DNA from: Micromonospora kangleipakensis
GTDB lineage: Bacteria > Actinomycetota > Actinomycetes > Mycobacteriales > Micromonosporaceae
Direction of reading: 5' to 3'
NCBI RefSeq assembly: GCF_004217615.1
Contig: NZ_SHLD01000001.1
Coordinates: 186,001 to 250,000, forward strand
DNA length: 64,000 bases
Position numbers and translations under genes: made by a program
Notes under the pieces: model-generated
Seen by the model: only the letters and a program-made list of their open reading frames with translations
Told to the model about the DNA's origin: nothing
Database searches by the model: none
Part shown: positions 19,463 through 27,906 of the stretch, in pieces
Layout: each line of letters starts with the position of its first letter
Position numbering within the stretch: position 1 is the stretch's first letter

Positions 19463-20470
19463 ATGACGACGGCACAACGACCGACCCTGGAGGCGGTGGC
19501 CCGCCGGGCCGGGGTGTCCCGGGCCACGGTCTCCCGGGTGGTCAACGGCTCCACCACGGTGGCCGAGTCGATCCGGGAGGCGGTCCACCGGGCGGTCGAG
19601 GAGCTGGGGTACGTGCCGAACCTGGCCGCCCGCAGCCTGGTCACCCAGCGGACCGACTCGGTGGCCCTGGTCATGCCCGAGGAGGCCACCCGGGTCTTCT
19701 CCGACGACCAGGTCTTCCCGGGCATCATCCGGGGCGTCAGCCAGGAGCTGGAGGCGGCCGACAAGCAGCTCGTGCTGATGCTGGCCGGCTCGCCGGCCGG
19801 GCACCAGCGGGTCGAGCGCTACACCACCGGGCGGCACGTGGACGGGGTGCTCTTCGCCTCCCTGCACGGCGAGGACCCGCTGCCGGGCGTGCTGACCCGG
19901 CTGGGCATCCCGGTGGTGTGCGCCGGCCGGCCGCTCGACGGCGCCCGGGTGCCGTACGTGGACGTGGACAACGTCGGCGGGGTCACCCGGGCGGTGCGGC
20001 ACCTGATCGGGAACGGTCGGCGGCGGATCGCCACCATCGCCGGGCCGCAGGACATGGTCGCCGGGATCGAGCGGCTCACCGGCTACCGGGAGGCGATGGC
20101 CGCGGCCGGGCTGCCCGCCCGGGAGGCGTTCGGGGACTTCACCCGGGAGTCCGGGGCGGCGGCGATGCGGGACCTGCTCGCCGCGTACCCCGACCTGGAC
20201 GCGGTCTGCGCCGCCTCCGACCTGATGGCGCACGCGGCCCTGCGCACCCTGCGCGAGGCGGGGCGGCGGGTGCCGGACGACGTGGCGGTGATCGGTTTCG
20301 ACGACATCGAGACCGCGGCGTACACCGAGCCGCCGCTGACCACGGTGCGCTGGGACATCGTCGAGCTGGGCCGGGCGATGACCCGGCAGCTGCTGCGGAT
20401 GACGGCCGGCGAGGACGTCGAGCAGGAGCTGATCCTGCCGACCGACCTCATCGTCCGCGACTCGGCCTGA
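19463..20470 (+). CDS. cebR: LacI-family transcriptional regulator (CebR-like)
   Basis: 335 residues. N-terminal LacI helix-turn-helix (TLEAVARRAGVSRATVSRVV, about residues 8-27) with hinge helix (NLAARSLVT), then a periplasmic-binding-protein-like effector domain with dimer motif. It most likely binds the two GAGAGCGCTCTC operators at 14639 and 14685 and releases them with cellobiose or a related sugar. The ATG at 19463 has GAGG eight bases upstream; an in-frame GTG at 19454 sits on that motif. Specificity by context only. Confidence 0.87.
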   Translation: MTTAQRPTLEAVARRAGVSRATVSRVVNGSTTVAESIREAVHRAVEELGYVPNLAARSLVTQRTDSVALVMPEEATRVFSDDQVFPGIIRGVSQELEAADKQLVLMLAGSPAGHQRVERYTTGRHVDGVLFASLHGEDPLPGVLTRLGIPVVCAGRPLDGARVPYVDVDNVGGVTRAVRHLIGNGRRRIATIAGPQDMVAGIERLTGYREAMAAAGLPAREAFGDFTRESGAAAMRDLLAAYPDLDAVCAASDLMAHAALRTLREAGRRVPDDVAVIGFDDIETAAYTEPPLTTVRWDIVELGRAMTRQLLRMTAGEDVEQELILPTDLIVRDSA

Positions 20471-20547
20471 CGCGGGCGGAGGGGCCCCGGTCCAGGGCCC
20501 TCCGATAACCCGTCGCGGTGCGGTACCGCCGGCGCTACCGTCGCCCG

Positions 20548-20961
20548 GTGACCGGCACCGTGACCCTCATCCGCGCCCCCGAACTCTCCGACGTCGCCGA
20601 GTACGCCTACGCGGCCGGGGTCACCCCGCCGGCCCGGCTGGTCTTCACCGCCGGGGCCTGCCCGCTGGACGCCGTGGGCCGCACCGTCGCTCCCGGTGAT
20701 CCCGCCGCCCAGGCGCGGCAGGTGATGGCCAACCTGGAGACCGCGCTGGCCGCCGCCGGGGCGGCGCTCCCCGACGTCGTCAGGACCACCGTGTACGTCG
20801 CCACGACCGACCGGGCCGACCTGGTGGCCGTCTGGCAGGTGGTCCGGGACGCCTTCGGCGACCACGACCCGCCGAGCACGCTGCTCGGGGTGACCGTGCT
20901 GGGCTACCCGGACCAGCTCGTCGAGGTCGAGGCGGTCGCCGCCGTCCGCGAGGTGGCTTGA
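20548..20961 (+). CDS. RidA family protein (YjgF/YER057c)
   Basis: 137 residues. RidA proteins are small trimeric enzymes that hydrolyse reactive enamines/imines. Family features: VFTAGACPLD, QARQVMANLETALAAAG, DVVRTTVYV and the STLLGVTVLGYPDQLVEVEA C-terminus; the usual catalytic Arg of RidA proper is not clearly placed, so another subfamily is likely. The GTG at 20548 is chosen because TACCGT ends six bases before it, the leaderless pattern. One base separates its stop from the next gene. Confidence 0.85.
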   Translation: MTGTVTLIRAPELSDVAEYAYAAGVTPPARLVFTAGACPLDAVGRTVAPGDPAAQARQVMANLETALAAAGAALPDVVRTTVYVATTDRADLVAVWQVVRDAFGDHDPPSTLLGVTVLGYPDQLVEVEAVAAVREVA

Positions 20962-20962
20962 G

Positions 20963-21859
20963 ATGCTGATCCGTGCCGCCCACCCCGACGACGCGCCCGC
21001 CGTCGTGGCGCTGCGCGCGCTGGTCTACCCGTACCTGGTGCGCGGGGTCGAGTCGACCCGCCGGATGATCGCCGAACCGCCGCCGGGCGAGGAGTGGACC
21101 GCGTTCGTGGCCGAGGTCGACGGCCGGGTGGTCGGCTGGGTGTCGGCCTACCGCAACGGCCGCACGTCGGAGGCGGACTTCGGGGAGGTCTCCCTGCTGC
21201 ACGTCCATCCGGAGCAGCGCGGTCGGGGCATCGGCGCCGCGCTACTGGCCGAGGCGCTCGGCCACCTCCGTCCGCTGGGGATCCGCCGGGTGCGGACCTG
21301 GGCGCTGACGGAGTCGCTGCCGTTCGCCCGCCGGCACGGCTTCACGCCGAGCCGGGAGCTGCGCTACTCGGCGCTGGACCTGCGGGCGACGCCGCCGCTG
21401 CCGGACGGCCCGGACGGGCTGCGGCTGCCGCCGCTGGCCGGGCTCGATCCGCGCCGGCTGCACACCGTGCACGTCGCGGCCTCCGCCGACGAGCCGGGGG
21501 ACGCGCCCACCGACGCGCTCAGCTACGCGAACTGGCGCTACGAGGTCTGGGACAACCTCGGGCTGGATCGGGAGGCCAGCTCGGCCGTCGAGGTCGACGG
21601 GGAGCTGGTCGCCTTCAGCCTGGTCAAGCGGGACGGCGACCGGATGTGGTCGGACATGACGGCCACCCTGCCGGCGTTCCGCGGCCGAGGGCTGGCCCGG
21701 CTGGCCAAGCTCGCCGCGCTGCACCGTGCCCGCGCCGCCGGGGTCGCCGTCGCCTACACCTCGAACGACGAGGCGAACGCCCCGATGCTCGCGATCAACG
21801 AGCGGCTCGGCTACCGGCCGGCGGCCGCCCAGTGGTCCTGCCTCGCTGAGCTGAGCTGA
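20963..21859 (+). CDS. Tandem-domain GNAT acetyltransferase
   Basis: 298 residues with two GNAT units: the first has acetyl-CoA motif HVHPEQRGRGIGAALL (about residues 75-90), the second TLPAFRGRGLARLAKLAALH (about 234-253). Substrate unknown. It starts one base after ridA, so the two form an operon. A GC-rich hairpin at 21867-21887 follows. Confidence 0.85.
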   Translation: MLIRAAHPDDAPAVVALRALVYPYLVRGVESTRRMIAEPPPGEEWTAFVAEVDGRVVGWVSAYRNGRTSEADFGEVSLLHVHPEQRGRGIGAALLAEALGHLRPLGIRRVRTWALTESLPFARRHGFTPSRELRYSALDLRATPPLPDGPDGLRLPPLAGLDPRRLHTVHVAASADEPGDAPTDALSYANWRYEVWDNLGLDREASSAVEVDGELVAFSLVKRDGDRMWSDMTATLPAFRGRGLARLAKLAALHRARAAGVAVAYTSNDEANAPMLAINERLGYRPAAAQWSCLAELS

Positions 21860-21866
21860 CGGGACG

Positions 21867-21887
21867 GCCGCCCGCGTCGCGGGTGGC
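21867..21887. terminator. Short GC-rich hairpin between convergent genes
   Basis: Nine-bp stem (GCCGCCCGC / GCGGGTGGC with one G-T pair) and three-base loop, between the GNAT gene and the macro-domain gene. Confidence 0.5.
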
Positions 21888-21914
21888 GTGACCCGCCGGA
21901 GTCGCGCCGCCGGC

Positions 21915-22430
21915 TCAGCCGGCGGCGGCCACCCGCTCGGCGGTGGCGTACGTGTCGGCGCTGAAGAGGACCAGCCGGGCCTCGCTGACGTGCGCCGGGG
22001 CCGCCGCGCGGAGCACGGTCAGCGCCTGGCGTACCGCGTCGTCGACCGGCCAGCCGTAGATGCCGGCGGAGATCAGCGGGAAGGCCACCGTCGCGGCGCC
22101 CATCTCGTCGGCGACCGCCAGGCTGTTGGCGTAGCAGTCCCGCAGCAGCGCCGACCGGTCCTCGCCGGGCGAGAAGACCGGGCCGACGGTGTGGACCACC
22201 CAGCGGGCGGGCAGGTTGCCGGCGGTGGTGGCAACCGCCTGTCCGGTGGGCAGGCCCCGGCCGTACCGGGAGGCGCGCAGCGCCCGGCACTCCGCCAGGA
22301 TCGCCGGCCCGCCCTTGCGGTGGATCGCCCCGTCCACTCCCCCGCCACCGAGCAGCGAGGAGTTGGCCGCGTTGACGATCGCGTCGACCCGCTGGGCGGT
22401 GATGTCCCCCTCGACCAGGGTGATCTCCAT
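21915..22430 (-). CDS. Macro-domain protein (O-acetyl-ADP-ribose deacetylase type)
   Basis: 171 residues, a single macro domain. ADP-ribose-binding residues are visible in IVNAANSSLLGGGGVDGAIH (about residues 17-36) and the phosphate loop ISAGIYGWP. Relatives (MacroD type, including YmdB) remove acetyl or ADP-ribosyl groups. GAGGAG lies seven bases before the ATG, inside the 3' end of the upstream EI24 gene, so translation is probably coupled. Confidence 0.88.
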   Translation of the reverse strand: MEITLVEGDITAQRVDAIVNAANSSLLGGGGVDGAIHRKGGPAILAECRALRASRYGRGLPTGQAVATTAGNLPARWVVHTVGPVFSPGEDRSALLRDCYANSLAVADEMGAATVAFPLISAGIYGWPVDDAVRQALTVLRAAAPAHVSEARLVLFSADTYATAERVAAAG

Positions 22431-22431
22431 G

Positions 22432-23223
22432 TCAGCGCTCCTCGATGGGCTGGCCGAGCGACCGGCGGGCCAGCAGGGTGGCCCCGGCCACGGCGGCCGG
22501 CATGACCAGCACCGCGCCGAGCGGGATCAGGAAGCAGACGAAGACCGCCACGCCGAAGCCCAGCGCCGTGGGCCGGTCCGCCTTCAGCCGGGAGCGGCGG
22601 TCCGGCAGCCGCATGCCGCGCCGGTAGAAGGGCGCGCCGACCAGTTCCAGGGCGAGGAACCAGCCGCCCACCGCCGCCCCGATCACCGGTACGACGGTCT
22701 GCCCCACCACCGGGATGAAGCCGGCCGCGAAGAGCGGGATGCCGACCAGCGCGGAAATCGCCACCAGGCGCAGCGAGTCGACGGCGCTGCGGCGCAGCGA
22801 AGCCCAGATCGGCACGTCGACCGCGCCCGGGGTGCCGCCGTACCGCTCCTCGACCCGCTCGGAGATCTTCTCGTAGAACGGGTCGCCGATGACCAGGGTG
22901 ACCGCGGTGAAGGTGACCACCGCGAGCAGCCCGCCCAGCCCCAGGAAGGCCAGCCCGGCGATCACCCGAACCAGACCGCGCGGCGTCGCCGACCAGTCGT
23001 CCGCGAACGGGGTGACCAGCGCGGCGAGGTCGTCCACGAAGTACACCAGGGTGGCGAAGGCGGCGAGGAAGAGCGCGCCGGAGATCAGCGCCGGGATGAT
23101 ACCGAGCAGCATCAACCCGGGGCTGCGGACGTAGAGGCCGAGGCCGCGCAGGAGCAGCCCGGCGCCGGCGAGGAACCGGCCGACGGCGCCGGTGACCGGG
23201 GCGGCGAGGCGGGGTGCGTTCAC
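22432..23223 (-). CDS. EI24 / CysZ-like membrane protein
   Basis: 263 residues with about four to six long hydrophobic segments and the EI24 pattern (FLAGAGLLLRGLGLYVRSPG, GDPFYEKISERVEERYGG). CysZ relatives move sulfate, but actinobacterial EI24 proteins are poorly characterised. GTG start at 23223 with TAGGCT eight bases upstream. Followed immediately by the macro-domain gene. Confidence 0.75.
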   Translation of the reverse strand: MNAPRLAAPVTGAVGRFLAGAGLLLRGLGLYVRSPGLMLLGIIPALISGALFLAAFATLVYFVDDLAALVTPFADDWSATPRGLVRVIAGLAFLGLGGLLAVVTFTAVTLVIGDPFYEKISERVEERYGGTPGAVDVPIWASLRRSAVDSLRLVAISALVGIPLFAAGFIPVVGQTVVPVIGAAVGGWFLALELVGAPFYRRGMRLPDRRSRLKADRPTALGFGVAVFVCFLIPLGAVLVMPAAVAGATLLARRSLGQPIEER

Positions 23224-23287
23224 GACCGCAGAGCCTAACGGTCCCCCGCCCCCGCGCCGGGGAAAGCGACGCGGGCAGGATGGACCG

Positions 23288-24289
23288 GTGCGCGCCTCCC
23301 GGCTGATCTCGCTGGTCCTGCTGCTCCAGTCGCGGGAGACGATGACCGCGACCGAGCTGGCCCGGGAGCTGGAGGTCTCCGAGCGGACGGTCTACCGGGA
23401 CGTGCTGGCGCTCTCCGCCGCCGGGGTGCCGGTCTATGCCGACCGGGGTCGAACCGGCGGCTACCGGCTGCTCGGCGGCTACCGGACCCGGCTGACCGGG
23501 CTGACCCGGGACGAGGCGGAGGCGCTCTTCCTGGCCGGGCTGCCCGGTCCGGCCGGCGAGATGGGGCTCGCCGACGCGGTGGCCGCCGCCGAGCTGAAGG
23601 TGCTCGCCGCGCTGCCGCCGAGCCTGCGGGACGCGCCCGCCCGGACCGGCCAGCGGTTCCACCTCGACGTGCCGGGCTGGTTCCGGGAGGCGGCACCGCC
23701 GCCGTGGCTGGCCGAGCTGGCCCGGGCGGTGTGGCGGGACCGGGTGGTCGAGCTGCGCTACCGGCGCGGCGACCGGGAGGTCAGCCGCACCGTGCAGCCC
23801 TACGGGCTGGTGTTGAAGAGCGGGGTCTGGTACCTGGTGGGCCGGGTCGGCGACGGGCACCGGACGTACCGGGTGGACCGGGTGGTCGGCGTCGAGGTGG
23901 GCGAGGAGGCCTTCGCCCGGGACGAGGGCTTCGACCTGGGGGCGTACTGGCGGGAGCAGGCCGAGGCGTTCCTGCGGGGCATGCTGCGGGCCGAGGTCCG
24001 CGTCCGGCTGAGCCCCGCCGGCCTGCGGGCGCTGCGGCACGTCGCGGAGGCCCCCTTCGCGTACGACGAGGCGGTGGCCGGGGCGGGCGAACCCGACGGG
24101 CAGGGGTGGGTGGCGACCCGGCTGCCCGTCGAGTCCGTGCCGGTGGCGTACGACGTGCTGCTCCGGCTCGGTCCGGAGGTGGAGGTGCTCGACCCGCCGG
24201 AGCTGCGGGCGCGCTTCGCCGAGGCGGCCCGCCGGTCGGCGGCGCTCTACTCCGACGCCCCGGACGGGCCGGACACCGGTCAGCGGTAG
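23288..24289 (+). CDS. HTH and WYL domain transcriptional regulator
   Basis: 333 residues. An N-terminal HTH_11 domain (TATELARELEVSERTVYRDV, about residues 21-40) is followed by a WYL ligand-binding domain with the VWYLVGRVGDGHRTYRVDRV core and a WCX-like C-terminus. Such proteins respond to small molecules or nucleic acid. GTG at 23288 is preceded by CAGGAT six bases upstream. Its last 10 bp overlap the convergent SDR pseudogene. Confidence 0.88.
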   Translation: MRASRLISLVLLLQSRETMTATELARELEVSERTVYRDVLALSAAGVPVYADRGRTGGYRLLGGYRTRLTGLTRDEAEALFLAGLPGPAGEMGLADAVAAAELKVLAALPPSLRDAPARTGQRFHLDVPGWFREAAPPPWLAELARAVWRDRVVELRYRRGDREVSRTVQPYGLVLKSGVWYLVGRVGDGHRTYRVDRVVGVEVGEEAFARDEGFDLGAYWREQAEAFLRGMLRAEVRVRLSPAGLRALRHVAEAPFAYDEAVAGAGEPDGQGWVATRLPVESVPVAYDVLLRLGPEVEVLDPPELRARFAEAARRSAALYSDAPDGPDTGQR

Positions 24290-25193
24290 TCGGTGTCGTC
24301 CGCCGGCCTGCCCGGCTTGAGCACCTCGTCGTGATAGCGCTGCCAGTGCGGCCTCGTGCCGTCGAGGTCGGTGAAGCCGTACACCTGGGCCAACCCGCCG
24401 CTGTCGACGGACTTCCCGGTCCAGCGGGCCCGGTCCGGGTCGGCGGCCAGGGCGGCCACCGCGCGCCCGACGAAGGCCGGCGTCTCCGACATGACGAAGT
24501 GCGGGTCCTTCGCCGCGCCGTCCCGCCAGTTGGCCTCGGTGACCCCGAAGTGCTCCAGCATCGCCTCGGAGCGCAGCCAGCCGGGGGTGAGCGCCACCGC
24601 GGTGCCGCCGTGCGGCTCCAGCTCGTGCGCCTGGGTGAAGGCGAGCCGGTTGACCGAGACCTTGGCCAGGTCGTAGAAGACGGAGAGCCGGTAGGTGGCG
24701 TCGTTGTACTCCTTGGTGCCGTCGCCGATCTCGATGACCAGGCCGCCCCGGTTGCGGATCAGCAGCGGCAGGGCGAAGTGGCTGGTGATGATGTGGGTGT
24801 CCACGGCCAGCCGCAGGGTGCGGAAGCCGGCGTCGAGGGGCTGCTCCCAGACCGGCTTCTCCCAGGTGATCAGCGGGTCGGCGCCCCAGATGTCGTTGAC
24901 CAGCACGTCGAGGCGGCCGTGCTCGGCGTCGATCCGCTCGACCAGGCGGCGTACCTGGTCGGGGTCGAGGTGGTCGACGGCGACCGCCACACCGGTGCCG
25001 CCGGCGGCGGTGACCAGCTCGGCGGTCTCCTCGATGGTCTCCGGCCGGTCCATCTCGGACCGGCGCTCGCGGGTGGTGCGGCCGGTGGCGTAGACGGTGG
25101 CCCCGGCCGCGCCGAGCTGGACCGCGATCTGCCGGCCGGCGCCCGCGTCGCCCCGGCGACGAGCGCGATCTTTCCTGTCAGCGGTTTCGTCAT
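24280..25193 (-). pseudogene. SDR-family oxidoreductase with a -1 frameshift
   Basis: Read from the ATG at 25193 the frame gives MTKPLTGKIALVAGATR, a perfect SDR start, then turns to nonsense. Shifting frame by one base at about 25142-25146 restores GAGRQIAVQLGAAGATVYAT and runs without interruption to the stop at 24280 (motifs VNDIWG, catalytic-region YRLSVFYDLAKVSVNRLA, LTPGWLRSEAM). One G appears to be missing from a G-run in the Rossmann glycine motif, which breaks the cofactor site. Either a recent mutation or a sequencing error; the rest is intact, so decay would be recent. Confidence 0.85.
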
Positions 25194-25270
25194 GCCCGCC
25201 ACGGTGTCACCGATACCTGACAACCGAAGTCCGGTTTTCCGGGTCCTCCCGATCCGCCATGATGGCCGGC

Positions 25271-25957
25271 ATGCACCTGCTGCTCTCCGGGATCGTCGGC
25301 TCGGTGGCCTACGGGCTGGCCGGCACCGGATCGGACGTGGACCGGATCGGCGTCTTCGCCGCGCCGACGGTGGCCTTCCACGGCCTGCACCCGCCGCGTG
25401 AGTCGGTGGTCACCACCGAACCGGACGTCACGCTGCACGAGGCGGGGAAGTACTGCCGCCTCGCGCTGAGCGGCAACCCGACGGCGACCGAGCTGATGTG
25501 GCTGCCGGACGACTGCTACGAGACCCGCACCGAGCTCGGCGAGCGGCTGATCGGCATCCGGTCGGCGTTCCTCAGCGCGCCCCGGGTCCGCGCCGCCTAC
25601 CTCGGCTACGCCAGCCAGCAGTTCCGGAAGCTGACCGCCCGGGACTCGTCGGCGGGTGGCCGGCGGCGCTCCGCGAAGCACGCCCGGCACCTGGCCCGGC
25701 TGCTGCACCAGGGACGGGTGCTCTACGCGACCGGCGTGCTGGAGATCCGGCTGGCCGACCCGGAGTGGTTCCGGGCGTTCGGCGAACGGGTCGCCGGCGG
25801 GGCGCTGGACGAGGCGGAGGCGCTGGTCGCCGAGGCGGAACGGGACTTCGACCGGATCCGCACCCCGCTGCCGGAGCGGCCGGACGAGGAGACCGTCGAG
25901 CGGTGGCTCCTCGACGTCCGGGCCGCCCACCTGCCGCCGGAGCTGGCCCGGCCGTAG
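25271..25957 (+). CDS. Predicted nucleotidyltransferase (RlaP / DNA polymerase beta superfamily)
   Basis: 228 residues. The polymerase-beta-type catalytic motif GSVAYGLAGTGSDVD (about residues 10-24) is followed by a second acidic strand region and a helical C-terminus with KLTARDSSAGGRRRSAKHARH. RlaP proteins are linked to RNA repair in some bacteria, but no RNA ligase is nearby. Two other ATGs lie at 25259 and 25262; 25271 fits a CATGAT -10 seven bases upstream. Confidence 0.75.
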   Translation: MHLLLSGIVGSVAYGLAGTGSDVDRIGVFAAPTVAFHGLHPPRESVVTTEPDVTLHEAGKYCRLALSGNPTATELMWLPDDCYETRTELGERLIGIRSAFLSAPRVRAAYLGYASQQFRKLTARDSSAGGRRRSAKHARHLARLLHQGRVLYATGVLEIRLADPEWFRAFGERVAGGALDEAEALVAEAERDFDRIRTPLPERPDEETVERWLLDVRAAHLPPELARP

Positions 25958-26095
25958 CCCTCGGGCCTCACGACCAGGGTCGGAGGGAGGAGCACCCGGC
26001 CCTCCGGCTCACGGCCGAAAACCCAGTTGGCCCGGCACCGACCCTGCCGTTAGGCTGCGGCCGCGTCCTCGATCAGCGAAAGGGAGGTGAGCGCG

Positions 26096-26152
26096 ATGTC
26101 CACCACGACAGTCATGTGCTCCCACCCGACGGCGAGGACGCCGAGGTCCTGA
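26096..26152 (+). CDS. Possible 18-residue leader peptide or broken N-terminus upstream of the GNAT gene
   Basis: ATG with AGGGAGG eight bases upstream opens MSTTTVMCSHPT and stops after 18 codons. A different frame from GTG 26116 (VLPPDGEDAEVLNREH) runs in frame into the acetyltransferase start at 26185. Inserting one base near 26116 would fuse the two into one longer N-terminus. TAGGCT at 26051-26056 could be the promoter. Leader peptide, frameshift and chance are all possible. Confidence 0.3.
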   Translation: MSTTTVMCSHPTARTPRS

Positions 26153-26184
26153 ACCGGGAGCACGTCACCACCCGGAAGGACCCC

Positions 26185-27087
26185 ATGACCGACCTGGTCA
26201 TTCGCCCGATCATCGCGGGCGAGGAACACCTCTTCGACTCCCTGCCCGACCCCGCTCTCGTCGGCCGCGCCGCCTTCGGCGAGAGCTACCTCGACATGGC
26301 CGCCGCCGGCCAGTACCGCCCCGAATGGACCTGGGTCGCCCTCCGCGACGACACCGTCGTGGCCCGCGCCGCCTGGTGGGGCGGCCCCGGCGACACCGCG
26401 CCGCTGGCGCTCGACTGGTTCGACTTCACCGATGCCGACGCGGCGGTCGAGCTGCTGCGGACCGCGCCGCTGCGGGCGGAGTACTCCATCTCACTGCCAC
26501 CCGGCTGGCGCGACGACCCGGCCGTCCGGGCGCAGGGCGAGGCCCGGATCGACGCTGCGACGAAGGCCGGCATGTCGGTGCTGGTCGAGCGGTACCGGTA
26601 CCGCTGGACGGCAGACTGCGGACTGCCGGCCCGACCGGGCCGGCTGGAGTTCCACCCCGAACCCGACGACGCCGTCATCCTCGACGTCCTCCGCCGCATC
26701 GGCGAGGGCAGCCTGGACGCCCACACCCGCCACACCATCGCCACCTCCGGGCCGGCGGCGGCGGCCCAGGAGGAACTGGACCTGTTGCGCTGGCTGCCGG
26801 GTCCCCGTGACTGGTGGCGACTGGCCCGGACCGCGAGTGGCACGCTGGTCGGCATCATCGTGCCGGCCCGCAACCACAGCGATCCGATCGTCGCCTTCGT
26901 CGGCGTGGTTCCCGAGCAGCGCGGCCACGGCTACGCGTACGACCTGCTGGTCGAAGGCACGCACCTGCTGGTCGAGGGCGGCGCGACGGAGATCGTGGCC
27001 GCCACGGACCAGACCAACCACCCGATGGCCGCCGTCTTCGCCCGGGCGGGTTACCCGGTCGAGCGGGAACGCGTCGACCTCGTCTGA
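26185..27087 (+). CDS. GNAT-family N-acetyltransferase
   Basis: 300 residues; the C-terminal half carries the acetyl-CoA motif VVPEQRGHGYAYDLLVEG (about residues 233-250) and the NHPMAAVFARAGYPVERER end typical of GNAT. The N-terminal 150 residues are diverged. ATG at 26185 has GGAAGGA five bases upstream. Target unknown. It ends at a strong bidirectional hairpin. Confidence 0.78.
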   Translation: MTDLVIRPIIAGEEHLFDSLPDPALVGRAAFGESYLDMAAAGQYRPEWTWVALRDDTVVARAAWWGGPGDTAPLALDWFDFTDADAAVELLRTAPLRAEYSISLPPGWRDDPAVRAQGEARIDAATKAGMSVLVERYRYRWTADCGLPARPGRLEFHPEPDDAVILDVLRRIGEGSLDAHTRHTIATSGPAAAAQEELDLLRWLPGPRDWWRLARTASGTLVGIIVPARNHSDPIVAFVGVVPEQRGHGYAYDLLVEGTHLLVEGGATEIVAATDQTNHPMAAVFARAGYPVERERVDLV

Positions 27088-27093
27088 CCCCTC

Positions 27094-27125
27094 GTCCCCG
27101 GCACCGGCCCACCGGTGCCGGGGAC
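27094..27125. terminator. Bidirectional hairpin between GNAT and alaX genes
   Basis: Perfect 14-bp stem (GTCCCCGGCACCGG / CCGGTGCCGGGGAC) with a four-base loop between convergent genes. Confidence 0.85.
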
Positions 27126-27157
27126 ACCTCGGGCGCACACCTGCGCGGCTGTACGCC

Positions 27158-27895
27158 TCAGTCGGCCAACCTGACCCGGACCCGGCGGTTGGCCCGGCCC
27201 TTGCTCTCCACCTTGACCACCTGGACCTTGCCGATGAGGGCGGTCGAGGCGACGTGGGTGCCGCCGTCGGCCTGCACGTCCAGCCCGACGATGTCGACGA
27301 TCCGGACCTCCTGCTCGTCCGGCGGGATCAGGTTGGACTGGGTACGGATGATGTCCGGCAGGGCGAGGGCCTCGGCCCGGGGCAGCACCCGGACGGCGAC
27401 CGACCGGTCGGCGGCCACCTCGGCGTTGACCAGCTCCTCGATCCGGCTCTTGAAGTCCGGCGGCACCTCGGGGAGGTTGAAGTCCATCCGGGCCTCGCCC
27501 GGCTCCATGTTGCCGCCGGTGACCAGCGCGCCGAAGTCGCGGAACACCACCCCGCAGAGCACATGCAGCCCCGAATGGGTACGCATCAGCATCGTCCGGC
27601 GGTCGTCCTCGACCGCGCCGGTGACCGCGGTGCCGACCGGCGGCACCGGATCACCCTCGGCCGGGATCAGCCAGAGGTCGTCGCCCTTGCGGGTGCCGAC
27701 GATCCGGGTCTGCACGCCCTGCCAGAGCAGCACCCCGTGGTCCGGTGGCTGCCCGCCGCCGCCCGGGTAGTAGGCCGACCGGTCCAGCACGATGCCCTGC
27801 TCGGGGTCGGCCGTCAGCACCGTGCACTCCCACTCGCGCAGGGTGGGGTCGGCGAGGTCGAGGCGGTGGGTACGGCCGTGGTGTGTGACGCCCAT
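27158..27895 (-). CDS. Alanyl-tRNA editing protein AlaX-type
   Basis: 245 residues, a free-standing editing domain related to the AlaRS second additional domain that hydrolyses Ser-tRNA(Ala) or Gly-tRNA(Ala). Seen: SAYYPGGGGQPPDHG (glycine-rich N-terminal module), first metal-ligand pair in RTHSGLHVL, and the C-terminal DGGTHVASTALIG. The Cys that usually precedes GGTHV is Asp here, so one zinc ligand differs. ATG at 27895 is preceded by TAACGT with eight bases between (leaderless type). Confidence 0.88.
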   Translation of the reverse strand: MGVTHHGRTHRLDLADPTLREWECTVLTADPEQGIVLDRSAYYPGGGGQPPDHGVLLWQGVQTRIVGTRKGDDLWLIPAEGDPVPPVGTAVTGAVEDDRRTMLMRTHSGLHVLCGVVFRDFGALVTGGNMEPGEARMDFNLPEVPPDFKSRIEELVNAEVAADRSVAVRVLPRAEALALPDIIRTQSNLIPPDEQEVRIVDIVGLDVQADGGTHVASTALIGKVQVVKVESKGRANRRVRVRLAD

Positions 27896-27906
27896 GACAG
27901 GCGACG

